From GCA-2693325 sp964011675 (GTDB taxonomy: Bacteria; Latescibacterota; UBA2968; UBA8231): a DNA stretch of 29,045 bases. The stretch's first letter is position 1. Every line of letters begins with the position of its first letter. A program made the translations under genes and the position numbers. Shown here piece by piece: positions 7,482 to 14,402 of this stretch. The notes beneath the pieces were generated by a model. The model made no database searches, was not told the origin of the DNA, and worked only from the letters and a program-made list of their open reading frames with translations. The stretch lies in assembly GCA_964011675.1 (NCBI GenBank), contig CAXGPR010000044.1, forward strand, positions 1 to 29,045, in the 5' to 3' direction.

Positions 7482-8881
7482 TTCACATCGCGTTACTAGC
7501 ATTATTCCTGGTCTGCAATGCCTGTAGCCTAGTTCATAAGGAGTTACCCAACGAACCACCAGTCGTTGAACTGGCACGATTTGTCTGCATCACAACCGAC
7601 AGCCAGCGCGATACCATTTCCGTAGGAGAAACCTGTCAGGTTTCTCGAGGAGGTGAAGTTAAGTTAAATACCTTCGCCTCTGACGAAGACGACGATCCCC
7701 TCTTTTACAAATGGAACTCGTTTGGAGCCGGAAGTTTCAGAGATTCGCTTGCGGCCCAAACTTCGTGGTTTGCTCCCTCTACTATCGAAAGCAATTCTGA
7801 AACATTTTTTATACAGGCAAGTATTTCAGATCGCGACTGTGATTCAGTATTACTTGAAGAAGATCGTCAGAGCTGTCTAAGCGATGCTTCAATCCAGCGC
7901 GTATCGTTTTCCGTCACCGTCGTCCAACGTGCTCCAGTTTTACACGTCGTTCAAGACACTATCGTTTTCTTTGACGCACAGCACACCGTGATAGAAGCGT
8001 TTGCTACAGATCCAGACAACGATGCACTCACGTACGACTGGCAGCAGCTTGATCAACAGCCTATGCTCTCTATAATCAGCGAACCCATACTCGACGACCA
8101 AACCAATGCGCCCATTGGCAATCGCTCCTCTTTCATACCGACCGTGCCGGGCTCTTATAGACTACAAGTCACCGTGAGTGATGGAGAAGTCGTAATCGAG
8201 AAAGAAATATCGGTAACGGTCGCGACAGAAGCTCCTTTACCATCGGGCGGTATGATAGTTCTGGACTTACCCACATCGGATGGCGGCACGCATACGTTCG
8301 AAATAGATGCGTATGAATATCCCAATCGACTTGGAAAAAAACCTCTACTTGCAACTTGGTTTGACGCGGCAATGCTTTGTGCTGCCGAGGGCAAGCGACT
8401 ATGTGAATCTGCTGAGTGGAAGCGCGCTTGTGCCGGCGAAGAGGCTTTCCAATATTCTTCAACCGACAATGTAACCGATTTAGAATACCTCGAAGATTTT
8501 GGCCTGCGTTTCTGCAATACGGCTCGCTCTTATCACAGCACGCTTGAAGATGGGATTGCCCAGTCAGGCAGCTATCCCAATTGCCAAGCGGGTAACGGAA
8601 TATATGATTTGACAGGCAATTTAAGAGAGTGGACCGGTGAGGTGGACTCATTTGGAGATTGGACGGCCAGCAGCAGTCGAAGCAACGTGACATCCGACGA
8701 GCCGAGCTCGGGAGCAACCTGCTCATCCTTAGAACGTTTCGAATTTACGCCCCTCCAAGGTGCGAAATTTGACTTTTCTAATTCTGCTTCTATCCGACAG
8801 TTTCTGTCCGAACTCTCCGCCGATAAACAGCAACAGCTCGACCAGTCACAGTCACTCACGGGGTTTCGTTGCTGCCGCTAG
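7478..8881 (+). CDS. Secreted Cys-rich protein with PKD-like repeats and a SUMF1/FGE-type domain
   Basis: A 467-residue protein. Residues 1-16 form a hydrophobic export signal ending in Cys16 (LVCNAC). The lipobox is not canonical, so lipidation is possible but uncertain. Two beta-sandwich repeats of PKD/cadherin-like type follow (about 25-145 and 150-245), recognised by ASDEDDDPLFYKW, ATDPDNDALTYDW and LQVTVSDGE. From about residue 254 to the end is a formylglycine-generating-enzyme-like (SUMF1) fold: EIDAYEYPN, AAMLCAAEGKRLCESAEWKRAC, GIYDLTGNLREWTGEV and the terminal TGFRCCR. Many bacterial SUMF1-fold proteins are binding or structural proteins rather than sulfatase activators. The ATG overlaps the parB stop (ATGA), so it is read with parAB, though a role in segregation would be odd for an exported protein. 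Its stop overlaps the convergent gene's stop. Confidence 0.85.
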   Translation: MIHIALLALFLVCNACSLVHKELPNEPPVVELARFVCITTDSQRDTISVGETCQVSRGGEVKLNTFASDEDDDPLFYKWNSFGAGSFRDSLAAQTSWFAPSTIESNSETFFIQASISDRDCDSVLLEEDRQSCLSDASIQRVSFSVTVVQRAPVLHVVQDTIVFFDAQHTVIEAFATDPDNDALTYDWQQLDQQPMLSIISEPILDDQTNAPIGNRSSFIPTVPGSYRLQVTVSDGEVVIEKEISVTVATEAPLPSGGMIVLDLPTSDGGTHTFEIDAYEYPNRLGKKPLLATWFDAAMLCAAEGKRLCESAEWKRACAGEEAFQYSSTDNVTDLEYLEDFGLRFCNTARSYHSTLEDGIAQSGSYPNCQAGNGIYDLTGNLREWTGEVDSFGDWTASSSRSNVTSDEPSSGATCSSLERFEFTPLQGAKFDFSNSASIRQFLSELSADKQQQLDQSQSLTGFRCCR

Positions 8882-8887
8882 GCAGCA
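8870..8887. terminator. Hairpin with both convergent stop codons at its tip
   Basis: TGCTGCC (8870-8876) and GGCAGCA (8881-8887) form a perfect 7-bp stem around GCTA. The CTAG at 8878-8881 supplies the TAG stop of the SUMF1-like gene on the plus strand and the TAG stop of the coiled-coil gene on the minus strand. No T-run follows on either strand, so it is at best a weak or Rho-assisted bidirectional terminator. Confidence 0.45.
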
Positions 8888-9270
8888 GATTCTATGGCTT
8901 CATCTACATCTATGACTTCTTCTAACTCAGGCATTTCTAGCGTTGATACAGCCGATATTTTGCCTCTAAATTGACGGCGGCTCGTCGCGACTGATTCGGC
9001 GAGTGAACGCACGTGTTGGAGTTGCTCTTCCTGTAACTGACGACGCACATCGGCTTGTCGGCGCTGAGCATGCACTTGCGTAAGTGCTCTGCGCACAGCC
9101 ATTTTTTCGCTCTGCATGCCCTCCAACTGCAGTGACAGCGCGTGCACTGTGCGCTCTTGGTTACGTAACTGGCTGAGCATGCTACGTGTCTGAAAGGCAA
9201 TAGTGTATTTTATTACCACGGGGACAGCTAAGAAAAAGGCAGACAGCAGGATAAACGCCACATCACTCAT
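8878..9270 (-). CDS. Small membrane-anchored coiled-coil protein of unknown function
   Basis: A 130-residue protein. Residues about 4-25 form one hydrophobic transmembrane helix (VAFILLSAFFLAVPVVI). Residues about 30-100 are rich in Gln, Arg, Glu and Leu with heptad-like spacing, consistent with a coiled coil. The tail is acidic (PELEEVIDVDEAIE). I do not recognise a family. The topology resembles small anchored coiled-coil scaffolds, but no function is claimed. The start is supported by GAGGAG nine bases upstream. It is convergent with, and overlaps by four bases, the SUMF1-like gene. Confidence 0.75.
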   Translation of the reverse strand: MSDVAFILLSAFFLAVPVVIKYTIAFQTRSMLSQLRNQERTVHALSLQLEGMQSEKMAVRRALTQVHAQRRQADVRRQLQEEQLQHVRSLAESVATSRRQFRGKISAVSTLEMPELEEVIDVDEAIESAA

Positions 9271-9325
9271 TTAATATCACTCCTCATATACAAAGGTCCA
9301 CTCCATGTAAGCAACGCCTATGCCA

Positions 9326-9354
9326 TTGACACCCCTTTTTAATAATTCTATTTT
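9326..9354 (+). promoter_or_regulatory. Sigma-70-like promoter upstream of larB
   Basis: A consensus -35 TTGACA (9326-9331) is followed after 17 bases by TATTTT (9349-9354). Transcription would begin near 9361, leaving a leader of about 80 bases that includes the small palindrome TTTACGTAAA (9364-9373). The same -35, spacing and -10 occur before argR in this window, which supports the reading. Confidence 0.45.
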
Positions 9355-9440
9355 AATCAATAGTTTACGTAAAAAATAATGCGCGGTAACCAGCGTATAA
9401 AAGAGTATATTCTTCCTATAGACTTATAAAGTATGCACCT

Positions 9441-10199
9441 ATGGACCCAGGATCTCTTCGTACACTGTTAGATAGCGTCGCCGACGGGACCCTGTCTCCT
9501 GAAGATGCCCTCAACAATTTGCGTGACTTACCGTTTGAAAACATAGGTTTTGCCCACGTCGATCACCACCGCACCCTGCGCACGGGGCACCCAGAAGTCA
9601 TCTTCTGCCAGGGAAAAACGCCCGGGCAAATTCTAGCCATTGCCAGTCGACTCTTAGAGCGTGAGTCACAGGTGCTGGGAACGCGTATCGCTCCAGAAGC
9701 GGCGGCGGCACTATGCGAGCGTTATCCCGAAACGCAGCATGACGAGCTTGCTCGAACCATTTTTATTCCCAGCGTACACAAACTAAGCGAACACGGCCGT
9801 GTTCTAGTCATCTCTGCCGGCACTTCTGACTTACCCGTAGCGCGCGAGGCAGAAATTACTGCGCGAGTCATGGGATCGTATGTTGAGTCTATAGTTGATG
9901 TAGGCGTAGCGGGAATTCACCGTTTACTAGCGTACCGCAACACTTTTCGCACAGCAAAGGCTATCGTCGTCGTGGCAGGTATGGAAGGCGCGCTCGCCAG
10001 CGTGGTAGGCGGCTTAGTGGACGCTCCCGTAATTGCAGTGCCCACTAGCGTTGGATATGGCGCGAACTTTAACGGCCTTTCTGCTCTACTTACCATGCTT
10101 AATTCCTGTGCTTCCGGCGTCAGCGTAGTCAATATTGATAACGGTTTTGGAGCAGGCTATAGCGCAGCACTTATCAACAATCAAAGTCAAGTCGACTAG
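9441..10199 (+). CDS. larB: LarB, pyridinium-3,5-biscarboxylic acid mononucleotide synthase
   Basis: A 252-residue protein of the expected LarB length. Residues from about 120 form a PurE-like domain: VLVISAGTSDLPVAREAEIT, VVVAGMEGALASVVGGL, APVIAVPTSVGYGANFNGL, NSCASGVSVVNIDNGFGAGY. Cys223 corresponds by position and context to the active-site cysteine of Lactiplantibacillus LarB. LarB carboxylates and hydrolyses nicotinic acid adenine dinucleotide, the first step of nickel-pincer nucleotide cofactor synthesis for lactate racemase-type enzymes. LarC and LarE are not in the window. No clear Shine-Dalgarno precedes the ATG. It overlaps mobA by a single base. Confidence 0.93.
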   Translation: MDPGSLRTLLDSVADGTLSPEDALNNLRDLPFENIGFAHVDHHRTLRTGHPEVIFCQGKTPGQILAIASRLLERESQVLGTRIAPEAAAALCERYPETQHDELARTIFIPSVHKLSEHGRVLVISAGTSDLPVAREAEITARVMGSYVESIVDVGVAGIHRLLAYRNTFRTAKAIVVVAGMEGALASVVGGLVDAPVIAVPTSVGYGANFNGLSALLTMLNSCASGVSVVNIDNGFGAGYSAALINNQSQVD

Positions 10200-10786
10200 T
10201 GGATCTGACCGTCGCCATTCTCGCAGGCGGCCGCAGCAAACGCATGGGCAGCGACAAAGCGCTGCTAACTATAGAGGGCATACCCCTGCTCCAGCGCGTC
10301 ATCAACGCCGCACATACCCTCGCCGATGCCCGCATAATTATTAGCAACAACCCAACTACCCATTCACCTTTCCTCTGGTCCCTATTCCCCGACCGATTCC
10401 CCGACGCAGGCCCCTTGGGTGGCCTGGCAACAGCTCTGCATCACGCAACGACTTCTCATCTCCTGCTACTGGCCTGCGACATGCCCAACTTGACACCACC
10501 CTTGCTGCAGTATGTGGTAAGTCAGCCCCGTGCGTCTCACGGAGTAGTCATTCCCGAAGACGAAAAGGGACTGCAGCCATTGTGTGCTGTTTACAGTCGC
10601 TCCGTTTTACCGCTAGCCGAAGACGCAATTAAGCAAGGCCAACTCTCAATGCAAAAGTTTGTAGGAAGAATCAACGCCCGCGTCGTAAATAAAGAGAAAT
10701 GGGCTACACATGCGAGGACACGCAGCCCCTTCATCAATTTCAACACGCCGGAGGACTACAGAGCAGGGCGCAAAAAAGCGCCCTAG
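10199..10786 (+). CDS. mobA: Molybdenum cofactor guanylyltransferase-like nucleotidyltransferase
   Basis: A 195-residue protein with the MobA nucleotidyltransferase signature LAGGRSKRMGSDKAL near the N-terminus and the metal-binding LLACDMPNL (Asp94). PDAGPLGGLATAL is typical of the family. MobA attaches GMP to molybdopterin to make the guanine dinucleotide form of the cofactor. The start is GTG, one base into the larB stop (TAGTG), so it is probably translated by reinitiation. Other sugar-nucleotide or MocA-type transferases share this fold, but overall length and motifs favour MobA. The gene ends in a perfect hairpin that includes the first base of the stop codon. Confidence 0.88.
   Translation: MDLTVAILAGGRSKRMGSDKALLTIEGIPLLQRVINAAHTLADARIIISNNPTTHSPFLWSLFPDRFPDAGPLGGLATALHHATTSHLLLLACDMPNLTPPLLQYVVSQPRASHGVVIPEDEKGLQPLCAVYSRSVLPLAEDAIKQGQLSMQKFVGRINARVVNKEKWATHARTRSPFINFNTPEDYRAGRKKAP
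10765..10784 (+). terminator. Hairpin at the mobA stop codon
   Basis: AGGGCGC (10765-10771) and GCGCCCT (10778-10784) form a perfect 7-bp GC-rich stem around six A. The stem ends on the first base of the TAG stop. The following sequence (AGATTTGG) is only weakly T-rich. It probably marks the mobA transcript end, but is not a canonical intrinsic terminator. Confidence 0.4.
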
Positions 10787-10829
10787 ATTTGGCTAACGCG
10801 CCACCGCATCCCAATCCCACTGTTTCTAT

Positions 10830-11717
10830 TTAAAAACTGGCGTCAAAGACGCTTAAGACCAGCAGCAATGGTAGGTAGATTACAGACGCTTTGAGAAGGC
10901 GCCGCGCGCTCAACGACGAGCGCGAATATGCCAACGCTACGCTCGCAGCTAAAAAGGCAATTCCAAGTAGCACAGCCCCGGCCATGTAAACCGTTCCAGC
11001 GAGACCAAATAGGGTAGGCATCACCGAAACTAGCAGCAACATTAAAGAAAAGAAGATAACCTGTCTGCAGGTGCGTTTTCCATCAACCTCAACTACAGGT
11101 AACATTTTGAAGCCACCCCGCGCATAATCTTCACGAAACATCCAAGCGATAGCATAAAAATGGGGATGTTGCCAGGCAAAAAGGATAAGGAAAAATATCC
11201 AAGCACCCGTTTCAAGTTCACCCGTAGCTGCAGTCCATCCACCAACAGGAGGCAGTGCACCGGGAATAGCACCAAGAGACGTATTAAGCCAAGTCAGTCG
11301 TTTCATCGGCGTATAAATAACCACGTAAAGAAACGCAGAGAGCAAGGCAAGAAAAGACGTCAACAAACCGGCGAAAGACAGCAGTATACATTGGCCGAGC
11401 AGCACAAGTATGAAGCCATACGACATAGCCATCGACGGCCGCACTAAACCAGCAGGCAGAGGACGGTTACGCGTGCGCTCCATCAACCGATCCACATCGC
11501 GTTCTAGATAGTGGTTTAAAACGGCCGAACCACCCACCGTTAGCGCAGTGCCCAACAGAGTCGACAACAGCAAAGTGTAGGAATGTATCCCTCGCCCACC
11601 AATAAAAAATCCCAACGTGCACGTAACAAGCACCATGAAAATGATGCGCGGCTTCGTAAGCTCCCAATAGGCTCCCCAAGGGACTTCGTGCGACAAATTT
11701 TTGGACGCGTCTTCCAT
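10830..11717 (-). CDS. ctaB: Protoheme IX farnesyltransferase (heme O synthase)
   Basis: A polytopic membrane prenyltransferase of 295 residues from ATG 11717. The first aspartate-rich motif, NHYLERDVDRLMERTRNR (residues about 68-85), binds farnesyl diphosphate and magnesium. YTPMKRLTWLNTSLGAIPGALPP, split here as YTPMKRLTWLN and TSLGAIPGALPP, is the other conserved block. The rest is a run of hydrophobic helices. The enzyme converts heme B to heme O, the precursor of heme A for terminal oxidases, implying aerobic respiration. An upstream in-frame GTG (11738) would add seven residues, but it lies inside a promoter palindrome, so the ATG is chosen. No cytochrome oxidase genes adjoin it. Confidence 0.95.
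   Translation of the reverse strand: MEDASKNLSHEVPWGAYWELTKPRIIFMVLVTCTLGFFIGGRGIHSYTLLLSTLLGTALTVGGSAVLNHYLERDVDRLMERTRNRPLPAGLVRPSMAMSYGFILVLLGQCILLSFAGLLTSFLALLSAFLYVVIYTPMKRLTWLNTSLGAIPGALPPVGGWTAATGELETGAWIFFLILFAWQHPHFYAIAWMFREDYARGGFKMLPVVEVDGKRTCRQVIFFSLMLLLVSVMPTLFGLAGTVYMAGAVLLGIAFLAASVALAYSRSSLSARRLLKASVIYLPLLLVLSVFDASF
10832..10852 (-). terminator. Possible intrinsic terminator embedded in the last ctaB codons
   Basis: On the minus strand GCGTC-TTT-GACGC (10852-10840) is followed, after CAG, by five T (10836-10832). Those T belong to the last Phe codon and the TAA stop. The stem is only five pairs, so termination strength is uncertain. Confidence 0.35.
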
Positions 11718-11729
11718 AGCAATGATATA

Positions 11730-11758
11730 AATATACACTAGTGTATAGGCGTGGACAA
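11730..11758 (-). promoter_or_regulatory. ctaB promoter with a 16-bp palindromic operator candidate
   Basis: On the minus strand TTGTCC (11758-11753) and TATATT (11735-11730) are 17 bases apart. The perfect palindrome TATACACTAGTGTATA (11732-11747) occupies the spacer and overlaps the -10 box, a classic place for a repressor. Transcription would begin near 11723, giving an almost leaderless ctaB mRNA. The binding protein is unknown. Confidence 0.55.
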
Positions 11759-11777
11759 TATGAGTGCCTCAACAACG

Positions 11778-11806
11778 TTGACAGCGTCGTGTTTACCCCC
11801 TATTAT
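11778..11806 (+). promoter_or_regulatory. Sigma-70-like promoter of ligA
   Basis: Consensus TTGACA (11778-11783), a 17-base spacer and TATTAT (11801-11806, five of six consensus bases) make the best promoter match in the window. Transcription would begin near 11813, about 23 bases before the ligA ATG. This rules out the in-frame TTG at 11806 as the start. Confidence 0.6.
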
Positions 11807-11835
11807 TGCGCCAACAAACCAAAAAAAGCGAGCTT

Positions 11836-13848
11836 ATGTCAGCTGATCCAGCACGGCGTATCGCCCAACTATCTTCCGAGTTAGAGGTCCACAATCACCG
11901 CTACTATGCGCTGGCCGAGCCTGTTATCTCCGACGGCGAGTACGATCGCATGATGTCTGAACTCATCGATTTAGAAGAAAGGCATCCATCGCTCCGAAGT
12001 CCGCATTCCCCGAGCCAGCGGATCGGTGGAAAACCCGTTAGCGACTTTCCGACAGTCTCTCATGCAACACCTATGCTGAGCCTCGACAATAGTTACTCCA
12101 GAGAAGACATAGAAATGTTCCATCAGCGCGTAGCCCGAGGGCTTTCCGACGAACCGTTAGCCTATGTGGCAGAGCTCAAGATAGACGGCGTCGCGCTAAG
12201 CCTCATATATGAAGACAGTGCGCTCGTTAGAGCCGTCACCCGTGGAGATGGGACGCAGGGCGATGAGATAACTAACAACGCGCGTACAATTCGTTCTATT
12301 CCACTGCGCCTACGTCAAGAGGGGATTTCTTGTGAGGTACGCGGTGAAGTCTATATGGAACACGCTGATTTTGCCCGACTCAACAACGAGCGCGAAGCGC
12401 GCAGTGAAGCGCTTTTCGCCAACCCACGCAATTCTACCGCGGGCTCTCTCAAACAGCAGGATCCCACAGTGGTAGCCAGCCGATCTCTGCGTTTCTTTGC
12501 CTACTCCCTAGACGAACTAGGCGCTCCAACAGCAACGCATACTCTTAACATGGAGCGCCTACGCACACTTGGACTTCCAGTTAATTCAGCGCAGCAGCGC
12601 TGTAAAACGGTTGAAGATGTGCTCGGATTTTACGCTCAGTATGAAGACGCGCGCGACGAACTCCCGTACGATATCGACGGCGTGGTGATCAAAGTAGATG
12701 ACCTGAGCCAACGCGTGCGCTTAGGCCATACGACCAAGAGTCCGCGCTGGGCTATGGCCTATAAGTTTGCCGCACACCAAGCCCAAACGCGATTAACCGA
12801 CATTCAACTACAAATCGGACGTACGGGTGCAATCACGCCTGTAGCCATTTTGCAGCCCGTCGCTCTTGCCGGATCGACCATAAGTCGTGCCAGCCTCCAC
12901 AACGCCGACGAAATTGCGCGCAAAGATATCCGCATAGGTGACCTCGTCGTGCTTGAAAAAGGCGGCGATGTGATTCCTAAAGTCGTGTCTTCCATCCTGC
13001 GAGATCGCCCCGAAGATGCGCACGTTTTTCAGTTTCCAACGCAATGTCCTGTCTGTGAATCAGACCTCGTTAGAGATGAAGAAGAGGCGGCGACACGCTG
13101 TGATAACCCATCTTGTTCCGCACAACTCAAACGCCGAATAGAGCATTTTGCAAGTCGCAACGCCATGGGTATTGAGGGGATGGGGCCCGCCGTAATTGAA
13201 CAGCTTGTCGACAGGAAAATCGTAAAGGACGTTGCCGACCTCTACGCGCTCCAGTTAACGCAGTGGATGGAATTAGAGCGCATGGGGGAAAAGTCGGCGA
13301 CAAATATTTTAAAAGGGTTACAGCAGAGCAAAGAGCGCACATTCGACAGAGTGCTATTTGCCGTTGGCATCCGCCACGTCGGTATCACCGTAGCCCGCAC
13401 GCTAGCTCGCCATTTCCTCTCACTAAACGGCCTGCGCCAAGCTTCAGTAGAGACGTTAGAAACCGTGTCCGAAATCGGCCCTAAAATCGCAACCAGCGTA
13501 CACGCAGCGCTGCACAGTGGCACGCTCGACCAGCTTTTTGACAAACTACAGCGTGCGGGACTGCAAACGGAGACGGCCGAAAATGTCGAAAATACAGTGA
13601 ATAACTCTGTGTTTTCTGGAAAGACAGTCGTTCTAACGGGAAGCCTGAGCCAGCTAAGCCGCGCCGAAGCCGCTGCCTATATTGAGCGCTTAGGCGGTCG
13701 CACCACCTCGAGCGTCAGCAAAAATACAGACCTAGTCGTCTACGGAGAAAAAGCGGGATCTAAGCTTAACAAGGCCCAAGCACTGGGCATTGAAACAATC
13801 GATGAGACCGCTTTCATTGCCCATCTTTCTGAGGGCGATGTCGTTTAA
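11836..13848 (+). CDS. ligA: NAD-dependent DNA ligase
   Basis: A 670-residue protein from ATG 11836, normal for bacterial LigA, which seals nicks during replication and repair using NAD. The Ia domain has HNHRYYALAEPVISDGEYD. The adenylated lysine is Lys115 in AELKIDG, the same position as in E. coli, supporting this start. DIDGVVIKVDD lies later in the nucleotidyltransferase domain. A four-cysteine zinc finger (Cys404, 407, 422, 427), a helix-hairpin-helix region and a C-terminal BRCT domain (TVVLTGSLSQLSRAEAAAYI) complete the usual order. A more upstream TTG start (11806) would lie in the -10 box and is rejected. The ribosome binding site is weak. It is divergent from ctaB and ends seven bases from a convergent small membrane gene. 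Confidence 0.98.
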   Translation: MSADPARRIAQLSSELEVHNHRYYALAEPVISDGEYDRMMSELIDLEERHPSLRSPHSPSQRIGGKPVSDFPTVSHATPMLSLDNSYSREDIEMFHQRVARGLSDEPLAYVAELKIDGVALSLIYEDSALVRAVTRGDGTQGDEITNNARTIRSIPLRLRQEGISCEVRGEVYMEHADFARLNNEREARSEALFANPRNSTAGSLKQQDPTVVASRSLRFFAYSLDELGAPTATHTLNMERLRTLGLPVNSAQQRCKTVEDVLGFYAQYEDARDELPYDIDGVVIKVDDLSQRVRLGHTTKSPRWAMAYKFAAHQAQTRLTDIQLQIGRTGAITPVAILQPVALAGSTISRASLHNADEIARKDIRIGDLVVLEKGGDVIPKVVSSILRDRPEDAHVFQFPTQCPVCESDLVRDEEEAATRCDNPSCSAQLKRRIEHFASRNAMGIEGMGPAVIEQLVDRKIVKDVADLYALQLTQWMELERMGEKSATNILKGLQQSKERTFDRVLFAVGIRHVGITVARTLARHFLSLNGLRQASVETLETVSEIGPKIATSVHAALHSGTLDQLFDKLQRAGLQTETAENVENTVNNSVFSGKTVVLTGSLSQLSRAEAAAYIERLGGRTTSSVSKNTDLVVYGEKAGSKLNKAQALGIETIDETAFIAHLSEGDVV

Positions 13849-13855
13849 CATTCTC

Positions 13856-14179
13856 TTATTGCTGAGACTCTTCTATCTGCTTCTTAAGCTCATTGGCGCC
13901 TTTTTTGAGCAATACTTTCCCCACTTCCAGCGCTCCTTTGCCGTATTCAGCAACTTTGCGCTTGAGTAACTCAGTGCGCACATCCAAATCACTGACCGCC
14001 TCGCTATGCGTCCAGTACAGTCCCACTACCAGCACCAAGGCAAAGACAACGGCGAGTCGAACGATCATCCGAATCAAACTAGCAACAAACATAATCGCGA
14101 GCGCGGCCAGTAAAATGCCAACGAGTGGATGCGTCTCTAAATAGATAAACATAGCATCAAAAGAAACCTCTTCTCCCAT
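13856..14179 (-). CDS. Small membrane protein of unknown function
   Basis: A 107-residue protein with two hydrophobic segments (about residues 19-37 and 40-56, possibly one hairpin) followed by a charged, helix-forming tail rich in Lys and Glu (KKGANELKKQIEESQQ). I do not recognise a family. AGGAG about nine bases before the ATG supports the start. It converges on ligA with a seven-base gap. The topology would leave the helical tail exposed on one side of the inner membrane; no function is assigned. Confidence 0.7.
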   Translation of the reverse strand: MGEEVSFDAMFIYLETHPLVGILLAALAIMFVASLIRMIVRLAVVFALVLVVGLYWTHSEAVSDLDVRTELLKRKVAEYGKGALEVGKVLLKKGANELKKQIEESQQ

Positions 14180-14402
14180 TGGACTACGCTCCTATTCTTA
14201 GCGCCATGCCATACAAAAACAGAAGTATGCGAGGCGATAGGTTAGTTTTTCAGGTGTCGCCGCAACCGTAGCACTGGTCAATAACCTACTAGTTGCGCCC
14301 TCAATTCGTCAGCACAAAGCCGTGCGCGGTTTAATCATGATTGACTATAAATTGCACAATCGCTTCATCTCTTTTCTTAGTGTGAGCCAATGCGAATTAC
14401 TC

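Noticed and set aside
5600..9440. parS sites or a replication origin near parAB
   Set aside because: I did not find the parS palindrome or clusters of DnaA boxes (TTATCCACA) by eye anywhere in the window.
11806..11835. Extended ligA reading frame from TTG 11806
   Set aside because: The TTG lies in the -10 box of a strong promoter. The ATG at 11836 places the catalytic lysine at residue 115 as in E. coli LigA.
14180..14402. A gene, tRNA or small RNA in the 223-base gap
   Set aside because: No open frame with a start signal, no tRNA-like arms and only weak stems were seen. It holds the ribosome binding site of the small membrane gene and probably its promoter.
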